This document shows positions 41,099 to 50,939 of a stretch of 64,000 nt of DNA, piece by piece. A program made the position numbers and the translations under genes. The DNA lies in NCBI GenBank assembly GCA_009768925.2, contig VHIT02000033.1, positions 248,001 through 312,000 on the forward strand, read 5' to 3'. This DNA is from Cryptosporidium bovis. Its lineage: Eukaryota > Apicomplexa > Conoidasida > Eucoccidiorida > Cryptosporidiidae. The notes under the pieces were generated by a model. It saw only the letters and a list, made by a program, of their open reading frames with translations, was not told the DNA's origin and searched no databases. Numbering within the stretch: the stretch's first letter is position 1; every line of letters begins with the position of its first letter.

Positions 41099-42334
41099 AT
41101 GGTAAGTTTGTTTTATTTGTCCAAGTGGCATAGGACTATCATAAATATAAATAATGATAATTTCAAACAAATTGACTTTAATTATTTATAGACACGTGGT
41201 CCAAAGAAACATTTGAAGCGTGTGGCAGCACCATCCAACTGGATGTTGGATAAATTAACTGGTATCTATGCACCTCGTCCATCATGTGGTCCTCATAAAT
41301 TGCGAGAATGTATTCCATTAGCTATTTTATTACGTAATAGACTTAAATTCGCTTTAACATATCAAGAATCAAAATATATTGTGATGCAAAGATTAATTAA
41401 AATTGATGGGAAAATAAGGACAGATAACTGCTATCCATTGGGTTTAATGGATGTTGTTAGCATTGATCGTATCGGTAAAAATATGCGTATAATGTACGAT
41501 ACTAAGGGCAGATTTGTTCCTGTTCAAATTTCACCTAAGGAAGCTGAGTACAAGTTATGTAAGGTCATAAAAATTGCATTGGGTGCTAAGGGTGTTCCTA
41601 CGGCAACGACCAATGATGCTCGCACTCTTAGATACATTCATCCAGATATTAAGGCAAATGATACTGTGAAAATTGACTTGTCCACTGGAAAGGTAAGTTT
41701 ATATTTTCATAAAAAATGAGAAGCTTTGGATAAAAGTAAAATTGGACAGGGGGTATTTACGACTATTGTAATACAGAACGATCTTGACTATAAAACGTGA
41801 CATTTATATGATGAACAATGACTTAAAATTTAGTATGGGAATCTCTCCTACAGCCAAATTAATGTTGAATGAGGAGGATATTTGGTCTTGAATGTCTATG
41901 GACATTGTCCTGATTTTTGGCACGAATGTTAACTTAATCACGTATTATAACAACGTAACCACCCACCATTTTATTTGACGCCATTTCTTTTTTTTTATGT
42001 TGATCGCTTTATGTAAACGATTCAAATTTGATTTAAATAATCGATTATTATTTAGGTGTTGGACTTTATTAAGTGCGAAGTAGGTAATATGTGTATGGTT
42101 ACAGGTGGTAGATCACAAGGACGTGTAGGTACCATCGTCCATTTTGAAAGAAAAATGGGTGCTCAATGTATTGTAACCATTAAAGACAACAAAGGATCAA
42201 CATTCGCTACTTTAATAAAAAACGTATTTGTTATTGGCGAAGAAAACAAGCCATTAGTTACTCTTCCTAAGGATAAAGGTATCAGATTATCTAACATTGA
42301 CGACAGAAATTTGAGAATGAAGAAACATAACTAA
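41099..42334 (+). CDS. RPS4: 40S ribosomal protein eS4 (RPS4), three exons
   Basis: Exons: 41099-41101 (just the ATG), 41192-41692 and 42056-42334, giving 260 residues (human RPS4X 263). Intron 1 follows ATG|GTAAGT and ends TTATAG; intron 2 (363 nt) runs GTAAGT to TTTAG. The joins are phase 0 and restore [20 protein letters not shown] at the start and [15 protein letters not shown] in the middle. The S4 RNA-binding region, the KOW-like segment ([16 protein letters not shown]) and the C-terminal [20 protein letters not shown] are all standard. The split after the initiator codon is a common ribosomal-protein-gene layout. Intron 2 is large for this genome and may host a snoRNA. Confidence 0.95.
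41796..41924 (+). ncRNA. Candidate intronic C/D-box snoRNA in RPS4 intron 2
   Basis: Box C-like ATGATGA at 41808-41814 and box D CTGA at 41910-41913 lie inside the intron. They are flanked by a CGTG (41796-41799) and CACG (41921-41924) pair that would bring the ends together. A hairpin ATGTC-TATG-GACAT precedes box D, and CCAAAT/ATTTGG can pair in the middle. The host gene (a ribosomal protein) is the usual home for such RNAs. The spacing, about 95 nt between boxes, and a terminal stem separated from the boxes are not ideal. No guide target was identified. Confidence 0.3.
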
Positions 42335-42678
42335 GGAACCAGTGTATTTATTAGATAAAGGAACACCAAGTAATACTGATGCAGTATATTTAAGAAAAAA
42401 TAACAAGTTTGTCATTTAGATTTTGGTTAGCTCTAGTGAAATTCATATGGTAAAATAAAATAATCATGTTCTTCATCTACTTTGTTATTTATGTCGAGTT
42501 GTTTGCTTCGTTTCCTTTTCCAAGTGTTTAGTTGCCTTATTTCGGCTTTGTTCTCGTCTATTTTTTCAAAGTGTACTATCTAGTGTTTTTCTTACAAATC
42601 AAAGTAATCGGTATATTATGTGGATTGAAAATGGTGCAGGTGGATATTTGGTAAATCTATAAAATAAAGATTATAAAC
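42335..42678. other. Spacer between convergent genes
   Basis: 3'-flanking AT-rich sequence between RPS4 and RPB6. Nothing else is seen. Confidence 0.5.
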
Positions 42679-43071
42679 CTAATCTAGAATAAGTTCATCT
42701 ATTTTCCAGTCTTCATAGTTCCCATTAGGTAAATATCTTCTAATTACAAATGGAATTTTCTTTGTATATAACTCTTTTTCTGCAATAATTAGTGGATCTG
42801 TCTCACCTTCTAATGGTATAGCTACTGGTGCATTCATACTTATCTGTAATGCCCTTGTTCCAATTATTCTTGCTTTCTCAAATTTAGTCATATATGGAGT
42901 AGTTATTCTTGGACCCTCATTTGGCTTGCTTTCAAGTCTACTTCTTGCTGTTTCGTCCGTAATTATATCTATATTTTCATCATTACCTTCAATTTCCTCT
43001 TCTTCAAAATACTCATCTTCCCCAAACTCCTCTTCCTCAAAATTTCCTTCAAATTCATCGTGGTCATTCAT
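42679..43071 (-). CDS. RPB6: RNA polymerases I/II/III shared subunit RPB6
   Basis: A 130-residue protein. A very acidic N-terminal tail (Glu/Asp/Phe-rich, residues 1-40) is followed by the conserved RPB6/omega core: [20 protein letters not shown], then [19 protein letters not shown], and the terminal [18 protein letters not shown]. Length is close to yeast Rpb6 (155) and human (127). It stabilises the assembly of all three nuclear RNA polymerases. Single exon, with an E2F-like palindrome about 130 bp upstream. Confidence 0.95.
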   Translation of the reverse strand: MNDHDEFEGNFEEEEFGEDEYFEEEEIEGNDENIDIITDETARSRLESKPNEGPRITTPYMTKFEKARIIGTRALQISMNAPVAIPLEGETDPLIIAEKELYTKKIPFVIRRYLPNGNYEDWKIDELILD

Positions 43072-43198
43072 CTTTTTTTAATTGATTTAATACAAATTTA
43101 CTCTGCGAAACTGCAATATAGCTGTTACTAGTTAATCAAGGTAACGATTCCTATATTTAATAATGAGAAACAAAATCATTAAATTTTAATTCAAAAGC

Positions 43199-43210
43199 AT
43201 TGGCGCCAAT
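43199..43210. promoter_or_regulatory. E2F-like ATTGGCGCCAAT palindrome
   Basis: A perfect 12-bp palindrome about 130 bp upstream of RPB6, the longest of the TGGCGCCA sites in this window. Confidence 0.45.
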
Positions 43211-43428
43211 AGACAATTTAATAATACAAATTCCATTGATTAAATCAACCCCATCCAAATAAAAATGATGGTAGGTATAGCACTTAATTACATCGGTTTA
43301 TAATAAAGTTTCTAAATACTTGAGTATAACTGTATTCACATTTTGTCATTGGAATTACTGTTTATATATCTTACTTTATATACGTCCGTGTTCAAACTTT
43401 ATACAGTTTGGCGTTGTAATAATGTACA

Positions 43429-43436
43429 TGCATGCA
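43429..43436. promoter_or_regulatory. TGCATGCA site
   Basis: Part of ACATGCATGCAT, between RPB6 and GST, about 360 bp from each start. It matches the ApiAP2-type motif. Confidence 0.3.
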
Positions 43437-43797
43437 TAATTGCATCTAAAGCTTTTTGAAATAAGTGTGTATAATTTGAGCACAGTTATATATTAAGAAG
43501 TTTCACGATGTTAATTGTTTAGTAGATAATTTAATTATTTTCTCATAAATTTGATTATAATTTTTTTTACAAGAAAACTGTAAACAGAATTTGTTAAGCT
43601 CACCGTTATTACTATTATTTTTATAAAGTAGGTGGATATATATTTTTAAGTTTCTTCTCTATTAAAATTTATTCCATAGATATAATAAATTAAGTAATAC
43701 ATGTATTCATATAAATATTTGTTTAAGAAGATATTATTCAATACTTTGAAGTGTAGTTTAAACAAATAGACATAGAATTTGGTATGAATATAAAGCA

Positions 43798-44663
43798 ATG
43801 GAATGTATATGGAGTTTAGATAATCCATTGAAGTTAATTTATTTTTCATGCAGGTAAATTCAAAATAAAATATTCGATAATATTCAAAATAAAAAGTAAA
43901 TATTGACATGTACATTATATTTTGAGTATTATTGATAAAATGAAATATATATATATAAACGTGATGGCTTTAACTATTTTAAAATAATACATTGATACTT
44001 TAGGGGAACATGTGATGTTATAAGACTATTATTAGTGGACCAAGAAATACCATACGAAGGTACGTATATCTAATTAAAAACAAATCAAATCTAATATTAT
44101 CTTAAACATTAATGCACATTTATGACATAAATATACGAATTTTAGAGCATAATGTGTCTGGAAAAGATTATTTACAGCCTGAATTCCAGAATGTATTATT
44201 AGAATCTGGAAATTTTCCAATGTTGCCTTTTTTATCTGATCCAAATAATGAAATAGAAATAACAGGATCATTCACAATATTAAGATATATAGGAGAAAAG
44301 TGTAGACTGATGGGTAATAGTAGTCAAGACAGGTTAAAAATAGAGAATTGGATAGAATTTTTGCAATCTTTGCTACACTCAGTATGGGACTTTGATAATT
44401 CAATAGAAAATTACAGTTCTGGCAATAATAAAAGAGGAGATAAAGTAGGATATGGATTAATTGGAACTCAGCAACAAAAAAAAAAAAGTCAATTTATACT
44501 AGAAACGTTACACCCCATGTTAAAAAATGTAGACGACAAGATAGAAACAGAACTTTGGGCACTATCATGTGGGTATACGATTGTAGATATACTTTTATAT
44601 TCAACAATAAGCGTAATTATTAAGTCCTTAGGACTTGAAATACTTGAATTATATAGAAAGTAA
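43798..44663 (+). CDS. Glutathione S-transferase-like protein, three exons
   Basis: Exons: 43798-43853, 44004-44059 and 44146-44663, giving 209 residues. Intron 1 starts GTAAAT and ends CTTTAG; intron 2 starts GTACGT and ends TTTTAG. Both joins keep the frame. The result reads LKLIYFSC|RGTCDVIRLLLVDQEIPYE and then EHNVSGKDYLQPEF. This is the canonical GST N-terminal thioredoxin fold, with catalytic-type Tyr in IYF, then the RGxxxxIRLLL helix, and later a PMLPFL / ITGSFTILRYIGEK pair equivalent to the cis-Pro and the glutathione-binding Glu/Ser-Ser turn. The C-terminal helical domain is shorter than average. Predicted from the large exon alone, the gene would lose the whole active-site half. 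Confidence 0.85.
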
Positions 44664-44909
44664 GTTTTTTTTGTAATATAAATATTTAAAAAAGTTGAAA
44701 TAAACCGAAATTAAAATAACTATATATATGTACGTATATTTTGCTATTTTTACCATTTCTTAATCATAATAAAATAAAAAATAGTATAATAAGGCATAAA
44801 AATAATATCGAAAAATATAGAAAAAGAATAGATTCGTTCAAGGAAGATCCAAAACGCTTTTAAGTAATTTTTTATTCATTTACTTATTACATTTAAATTT
44901 ATCTATTTG

Positions 44910-47156
44910 TTATATGAGATTGATATCATCAACTTTAATGTCACAATTATTGTTTACAAGTGAATTTAAAACGCTTTGGTCGTTCTCAGAAACCACCCAA
45001 GAAGCAACAACAGTAATATCATCTAACTTTCCTCCAAAACTGAATTGCCACGGTTCATTATTCATTACACTTTGTCTGTTAAAAGGTGTTTTTGCTTTTG
45101 GATCTAATGATTTTATGTATGCAGCATTTGTTAATGCTTTTGAAATGTTATATGATGACGTAAAGAGAGTTATGTCTTTAAGTAAATTGATTGCTTCATA
45201 AGGCGATATTGCACCACTACATATACTGCAAATCTCGTAATCATATAAATTGTCAAATAATCCATCTGTAGCGATTATTATTAGATCACTCTCCAATACT
45301 GGTATTTCTTTTGAAATTGAATGTGAAGGAAGATCTTGCGGTGTATTTTCGCTATTTTTAACTAAATTAATAAAGTAATTTAAGCCTTTTTCCCGTAACT
45401 TTGGATAATCATCCTTTGTTGGTAGTTTAGACAATTGATATGGGCAATTAAACGAGTGTTGTTGAGCTGGACTTCTGTACACTATTCCCATCCTATATGT
45501 TTCGGGTATTCTTCTCAATACAATTATACCAGAATCGCCCAAATATGATATTTTTAAACTGCTTATTCTAGGATCAAAACATGCTACAAATACTGTTGAA
45601 GATCCAAATGACTTAGTATTTTTATAACCCTCACTTAGTAAATACTGTGAATTACTTAACAACTCATTATATTCACTAAAAAAAGCCGGAATACTTTTAT
45701 TATTGACTTTACTAACTAATTTTGCCCTATTAATATTATTATTACTAATTTCAAGTTCTGAATCCATCATTTTTGTAGGAGACAAAGATTCGAGTGGACA
45801 TGTATTGCTGTATTTAATTACTTTAGTACTGTTTTTGTTAACATTATTAATAGCAGCACTATTGATATTATTAACATCATTATTATTGTTAATATTGTCA
45901 CAATTACCGTTATTAATTATATTGTTGCAGCTATCATTGCTATTATTTAAGCTTTTTATATTCAAAAATGCCTTTTTAATTCCCAGTATGAGCTCATTTG
46001 CAAAAGCCTTTGGATTCACACCATAATTTACCCATTCACCTACTCCGTCCGCTATCCCTATAATATTATGCTCGAAAAAATGTGCATCCTCACCACCATA
46101 ATGTATTTTAGATGGGTGGGGATGCGAAAAACTTCCAATGGATAAACTTAAAACATTATTCTTTTTTTTTATAGGCTGCAAATACTTCGGTATTTTTAAA
46201 AACAAATCTATCCCGTGTAAATAAGAAGATACACATGGTGGCCAAGTTTTGTTTGTATGCGTAGATATTCTTTTTATTCTCTCTTCTCTTAAAGCTATAT
46301 TTAGTCTTTCCATTCCATCTTCAATATTTGAAATTCCATCACAACCAATCTTTTCCTTCTCATCTTTGTTACTTTCATTATTAAAATTAGCTTCAACTCT
46401 TGTTGGAAATATAGATGTATTACTTGTCATTACTCTATATATAGGCGAGTTATTTCCGCTTCCACTTGTGCTTGGACTCCCACTTCTTGTTGTGCTCTCA
46501 CTCATAATACATTCTTCGTTTCCCAGTATATCGTTTTCTCTCGCTTCATCTTTATCCCCAAATACAACATTGTATTCACCAGAATCACAATTTGATTCTA
46601 AACTTGAATTAATGCGTGATAAAATTAATCCCTCATTGAAACATTTCCCAAAGTAATTTCCACCACTTGACATTCTTCCGGATGACGATAATGGATAAAA
46701 ATAATGTGATTGAGATGAGATTGAATAAGAGGAAGATGATAATCCAAAACTACTTTTTATTGGTATATCAATTTTTTTTCTTCTTTCAAACAAACTATAA
46801 CCTTCATTATTAATCTCTGGTTTTTCCACATCACCATTTTGATCGATTTTATTAAAACTTTTACCAACATTTTTTCTGCAAGCAGTTTCATATTGAAACA
46901 CGCCATTTTTATCAAAAGCCTTATAAGGAGGCGAAAATGTGCTTGAGGTTGAACCTGAAGTTGATTGAGAGGAATATCTTTTTGAATGAGATAATTTTTC
47001 AGGAATCTTTTTTAAAAATAAACTTAATACATTTTTTGAGTGCTTTATTACTCTGCTACCTCCTAACTCCTCATTTTTTGATAAATCCTCCAAAAAACTC
47101 ACAAATAAATCGTATGAAAATTCCTCTTCCACCAGAAACTTTTGCTTTTTACACAT
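44910..47156 (-). CDS. PTC7-like PP2C protein phosphatase (long form)
   Basis: A 748-residue protein. Residues 1-300 are low-complexity Ser/Asn/Glu-rich with basic patches. The catalytic part starts near 330 with LSLSIGSFSHPHPSKIHYGG. Metal-binding motifs follow: GGEDAHF and IADGVGEWVNYG, then LGDSGIIVLR, IATDGLFDNL and the final GGKLDDITVVASW. A run of Asn/Ile/Ser codons (about 45830-45950) splits the catalytic domain as an insert. It belongs to the same group as 15231-16328 but has diverged widely. No targeting signal is obvious. Its substrates are unknown. Confidence 0.88.
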   Translation of the reverse strand: MCKKQKFLVEEEFSYDLFVSFLEDLSKNEELGGSRVIKHSKNVLSLFLKKIPEKLSHSKRYSSQSTSGSTSSTFSPPYKAFDKNGVFQYETACRKNVGKSFNKIDQNGDVEKPEINNEGYSLFERRKKIDIPIKSSFGLSSSSYSISSQSHYFYPLSSSGRMSSGGNYFGKCFNEGLILSRINSSLESNCDSGEYNVVFGDKDEARENDILGNEECIMSESTTRSGSPSTSGSGNNSPIYRVMTSNTSIFPTRVEANFNNESNKDEKEKIGCDGISNIEDGMERLNIALREERIKRISTHTNKTWPPCVSSYLHGIDLFLKIPKYLQPIKKKNNVLSLSIGSFSHPHPSKIHYGGEDAHFFEHNIIGIADGVGEWVNYGVNPKAFANELILGIKKAFLNIKSLNNSNDSCNNIINNGNCDNINNNNDVNNINSAAINNVNKNSTKVIKYSNTCPLESLSPTKMMDSELEISNNNINRAKLVSKVNNKSIPAFFSEYNELLSNSQYLLSEGYKNTKSFGSSTVFVACFDPRISSLKISYLGDSGIIVLRRIPETYRMGIVYRSPAQQHSFNCPYQLSKLPTKDDYPKLREKGLNYFINLVKNSENTPQDLPSHSISKEIPVLESDLIIIATDGLFDNLYDYEICSICSGAISPYEAINLLKDITLFTSSYNISKALTNAAYIKSLDPKAKTPFNRQSVMNNEPWQFSFGGKLDDITVVASWVVSENDQSVLNSLVNNNCDIKVDDINLI

Positions 47157-48117
47157 TATTTCTACTGTTTTTTATATTTGTAATTTGTAATAATTCTGTT
47201 TTATGCATTTATATGCACACTAGTCCCTCCTCTAGCATGATTTTTAATCGCACCGCTTTTACAATTTACGTATACCGCCTACGGGTATCGAATCTAAAAA
47301 ATGCACCCAGAGGGCCCCCAATAAATTTTGGTGAAGAGCCGCTAAAAATAAAATTCATTTTTGCTATAAATAAAAAAGATATTTTTGATTATTTACTTGG
47401 ATATTGCCATTTCTTCCCTTTAAATAAAAGTTAATTAATTTTCGCATATTTAAACCGAGGTATACGTGGTTATCTATTAGTTATTTGATTATAATCGTAA
47501 TTTAAATTGGTAAAAACATTAAAGCAGTGATTTAATACATTTAAACAATTATGATAGTTGTATTTGTAGATTTTATGCATTTTACATACACTCGCTACCT
47601 TAATTAACTTGCGAATTTATGTGTTAAACGTATTACTGCACTGTATATTTTCAACAAGTTCTGAATATTTAATATACTATTCTGTATTTCAAAGGTCTGA
47701 AAACGAGATTTCCACATTTTAGGTAGGATGTAGCAAATTAGAGAACTTTACCTATCTGTTTGTCTATATTTGGTTAGTATGGTAGTTATATCTGATATTT
47801 CAAGTAAGATATTGCACATCAATATTGGTATATATCAATTGATCATATTCTGTTTATTTCAGTAATATTGCAAAGAAACAAAAACACAACACAGCGAATA
47901 TACGTGAATAAGTAAAAAAGTCAAGTATTGTATTTGATTTTAGTGAAAAAGCAGAGAAAAAAGCCGTGAAATAATACCAGTTTGGCAGTACGACATAAGC
48001 AAAATAGGACATTTTTTCACAAGAGAAAAATTAAACAAATAATATATTATAAACTATTTTAATGATAAGGGATAAAACTGTTTAAACAAATAACACAAAT
48101 AATGGCGATAAAGTCTA
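47157..48117. other. Gene-free stretch with a second GC-rich island
   Basis: The segment 47221-47340 is about 45 percent G+C, with GAGGGCCCCC and a possible ATACC/GGTAT hairpin. It lies 65-185 bp upstream of the long PP2C gene. The rest is AT-rich. No coding frame is supported; an overlapping antisense frame (46937-47434) has no conserved features. Confidence 0.5.
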
Positions 48118-49791
48118 TCATATTACACATGTGATTGTTCTAGTGTTTGTTTCCCATGTTAATACTCCCATAGTTACGGAAACAACAGAAACAAATGAAC
48201 CTATTACAACTAAAAATAACAAAAATACATTTCTTTGTAAACTAATTTGATTTTTATTAAGCTTATAGTAAAACATTGGTGGATAGACAAACGCCAGTGG
48301 AACACACAATAAACCACCTATAATTGTGACAAAACTCGATAGTTCCTCTTCAAAATAATATGCCATAGTTCCGCAGAACAATACCAAAGAATACGCTAGC
48401 AGTGCTCTCAATAGTGATCTTTTAAACCCATGTCCTCCATCGTTCTTTTCAGTGCTATCATCAGTATGCTTATTAATATTATTGTTGTTACAGTTAATGT
48501 TGCAATTATTCATTAACACCATTTCAACATTACCAATATAATCGTTACTTGATTTTTTAGTTTCATTGAATTTACTTTTCGTTTTACTTTTTAAATTTAT
48601 ATCATTGACATTCTCGCCATTATCATTAATAAGACAGTCAGTTATATTCTGATTATTAATTATCCTATTATTTCCAAGCAAAGTATTATTTCTATATACA
48701 TCATTTCCACTTATATTAAGTTCAAGGTTACTGTACCCTGACTCACTTTCGATGATTACTTTGGAATAAGTTATATCTCCATTAAAGCAGTTATTGTCGG
48801 TATTTTTTTCATGGCTATTATCAGTAAGCTTCACTTTGTTATTCAAGGTTAGTTCCGTTACCCCTGATCCATCCTCTTTTTTACTCCTTTTTTTTGAATT
48901 TCTGAATAAATATCTCTCTGAAATTTTCATTGATGGATATAACTGCAATGGAACTGAAAAAGTGATTGCTATTGAATAAAACAACAATGATATAAGTTTT
49001 GTTTTCGGATTTAATATGTTTTCAGTTACTGGTGATGATGTATCTTCTCCAAATGAATAATATACAAAACTAGCAAAGAAATTTGAAAACAAGCCAATGA
49101 ATATCATTGTAAAAGTCATAATACTTGAAAATTTATTTAATATCGGTTTGGGTGTTGAATTACGTATCGGTAATATTAGTGCAACACCCTCGAAATTAAA
49201 TGCACTTGTACCTAATACCAAGCCTGCTCCGTATATATTACCTTCATATAGTATATTTGGTCTACCAATTGGATTTCTAAGTATGTTCTCCCTACTATAA
49301 TATATTATCACTCCAAGCACTGAAAACACTGATATATTGGCAAGTGTATTTGGAAAACTTAAATTTCCTATATCCCTTAAAAATATAAATGGTAAATATA
49401 TTACCATTTGCACGCAAATTAACTTTAATATGGATATTTCAATTTGGCAATTTGATACTGAATATATTATTTCCTGTACACTGTGAGCTATGAATATCAT
49501 ATATATTGTAGAAAAACCCAATTGTGAAAAAAATATTGATGAATCTATTAATAACAAACCTGCTTTACCCCATACTCTCTCACCTAAATCACTCAAATTC
49601 TCGTTTCCACTGCAACACTTTATCAGCAATCTTAGTGACAATATTGCCAATATACATACTATTCCAGATAACAAATTACCACACAGTATACCAGATATTC
49701 TAAATGTACCTGGTAAGAAAATTATTCCAGTGCCTACAAATGATTTTATCAATGTTAATACTACTACTAAATATGACTTTAACTCTTTCAT
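48118..49791 (-). CDS. AAAP-family amino-acid transporter
   Basis: A 557-residue membrane protein. The start LVVVLTLIKSFVGTGIIFLP is the AAAP (Aa_trans) first-helix signature with the GTGI/LP motif. About 11 transmembrane segments can be counted, with conserved FNFEGVALILPIRN in the middle (helix 6, cf. FxFEGIGxVLPLxN). A hydrophilic loop of about 140 residues (Asn/Asp/Lys/Ser-rich) interrupts helices 8 and 9. Relatives are SLC36/SLC38/VIT1-type proton- or sodium-coupled transporters. In a parasite that cannot make most amino acids this would be a nutrient importer. The substrate is not deducible. Confidence 0.88.
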   Translation of the reverse strand: MKELKSYLVVVLTLIKSFVGTGIIFLPGTFRISGILCGNLLSGIVCILAILSLRLLIKCCSGNENLSDLGERVWGKAGLLLIDSSIFFSQLGFSTIYMIFIAHSVQEIIYSVSNCQIEISILKLICVQMVIYLPFIFLRDIGNLSFPNTLANISVFSVLGVIIYYSRENILRNPIGRPNILYEGNIYGAGLVLGTSAFNFEGVALILPIRNSTPKPILNKFSSIMTFTMIFIGLFSNFFASFVYYSFGEDTSSPVTENILNPKTKLISLLFYSIAITFSVPLQLYPSMKISERYLFRNSKKRSKKEDGSGVTELTLNNKVKLTDNSHEKNTDNNCFNGDITYSKVIIESESGYSNLELNISGNDVYRNNTLLGNNRIINNQNITDCLINDNGENVNDINLKSKTKSKFNETKKSSNDYIGNVEMVLMNNCNINCNNNNINKHTDDSTEKNDGGHGFKRSLLRALLAYSLVLFCGTMAYYFEEELSSFVTIIGGLLCVPLAFVYPPMFYYKLNKNQISLQRNVFLLFLVVIGSFVSVVSVTMGVLTWETNTRTITCVI

Positions 49792-50939
49792 TTATACTTG
49801 TTTTTCTTTCCAAATGGCAATAAATATGATAATATCAAAATAATTCCTGCTACTCTAACTGAAGAGTCCAATGTTTTTTTCCCTTTCTTTTTGCTTTCTT
49901 TAGTCATTAAAAAATTTAATATAAATGAAAACTTTCACAACCAATTTATTTGTTAGTGTTTACGAATTTTATGCTTATTTTGTTATTCTATATATATCCT
50001 TTGTATTTTAATTAACACAATATGTTGATAGAAAAAGAAAACAAGTTAATTTATATTTATTATTAATTTGTTGAAGATCACTTTTAACGGTAAATAAATA
50101 TTGCAGTATATAGTTACTTTCCTCACTACAAAGTTGTATTACCGATCAGTCCAATTTCATGTTAATGTTATCTAATTTTTGTTTCCATCTTTATCTCGAG
50201 ATTGGTGTTACCATTAATTATGCTTAACCGCCTTGCATTTACATGCAATTATAACTGTTTGCATGTAGTAATTATACAAGGAATTTAAAATTTAATTGAT
50301 GTAGTTTTCTGAATTCTAGAACATTAATTACAATTTTTGTCTTTATTTAACATAACTATAAATTTGCATACGATTTTTTCCAATTCCTTTTTCATTAATT
50401 ATTTTATACCTCTAGATTTAATTAATTCAAAAAATGAATTATACTTATTTAATATCATAGACCTAATAATTATCATTAACTCATTTTTAAGCAATAATTT
50501 ATCATTGTTTAATATATATTTGCAATATAAAGTATATTGCAAATAATTGTTTTTGCAATTAAATGCAATTTGTGGCTATTCTTTATTGTTGATTAGTAGT
50601 TTGATCAAAAAAGTAACTCCTTACAATAATGACAGTTTCATTTAAAAGCGGAGACAATACAACAAGTGGTAGCTATAGATAAGAAAACCAAATTTGTAAA
50701 TATTTACATGTGCAAATAAGGATAGTTATTTAATCTTTATTCTATTGTAAAAGAAAGCCAACTGCAAATTAAATAAACTATAGTTCTTTGAAATCTTTGT
50801 ATAATTCAATACATACTTGATGAATACACTAATATATTAGGATACACTAATGTATTTAGCTTTTTTATTATATAATATATATAAACATAAATACACAGTG
50901 TTATTTATTTATCAACTATTTAATGATTATCTGTCTAAT
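49792..50939. other. Gene-free stretch with clustered TGCAA/TTGCA elements
   Basis: Between two minus-strand genes. It holds the 25-nt inverted repeat at 50519-50543, a nearby TTGCAATTAAATGCAA, and two TGCATGTA/ACATGCAA motifs near 50240-50265. A 69-codon TTG-start frame at 50337-50546 is not convincing. Confidence 0.5.
50519..50543. repeat. Perfect 11-bp inverted repeat with a 3-nt spacer
   Basis: The arms TTTGCAATATA and TATATTGCAAA match exactly around AAG. A second TTGCAA palindrome-like element follows within 25 bp. It lies upstream of the AAAP transporter gene and about 400 bp beyond the FNPA-like gene's 3' end. Confidence 0.7.

Larger units (their letters stand above)
43072..43797. 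other. Divergent promoter between RPB6 and GST
   Basis: Contains ATTGGCGCCAAT (43199-43210) and TGCATGCA (43429-43436). The remainder is AT-rich. A frame of 89 codons on the minus strand (43646-43915) overlaps the GST first exon and is low complexity. Confidence 0.5.

Noticed and set aside
41914-41920. ATTTTTGG as an Sm site of a U snRNA
   Set aside because: Position inside an RPS4 intron and lack of any U1/U2/U4/U5 core favour chance or a snoRNA instead.
44112-44145. ATG 44112 as the GST start
   Set aside because: It falls within the intron just before the acceptor; starting there loses the catalytic N-terminus, whereas the splice at 44145/44146 keeps the frame with upstream exons.
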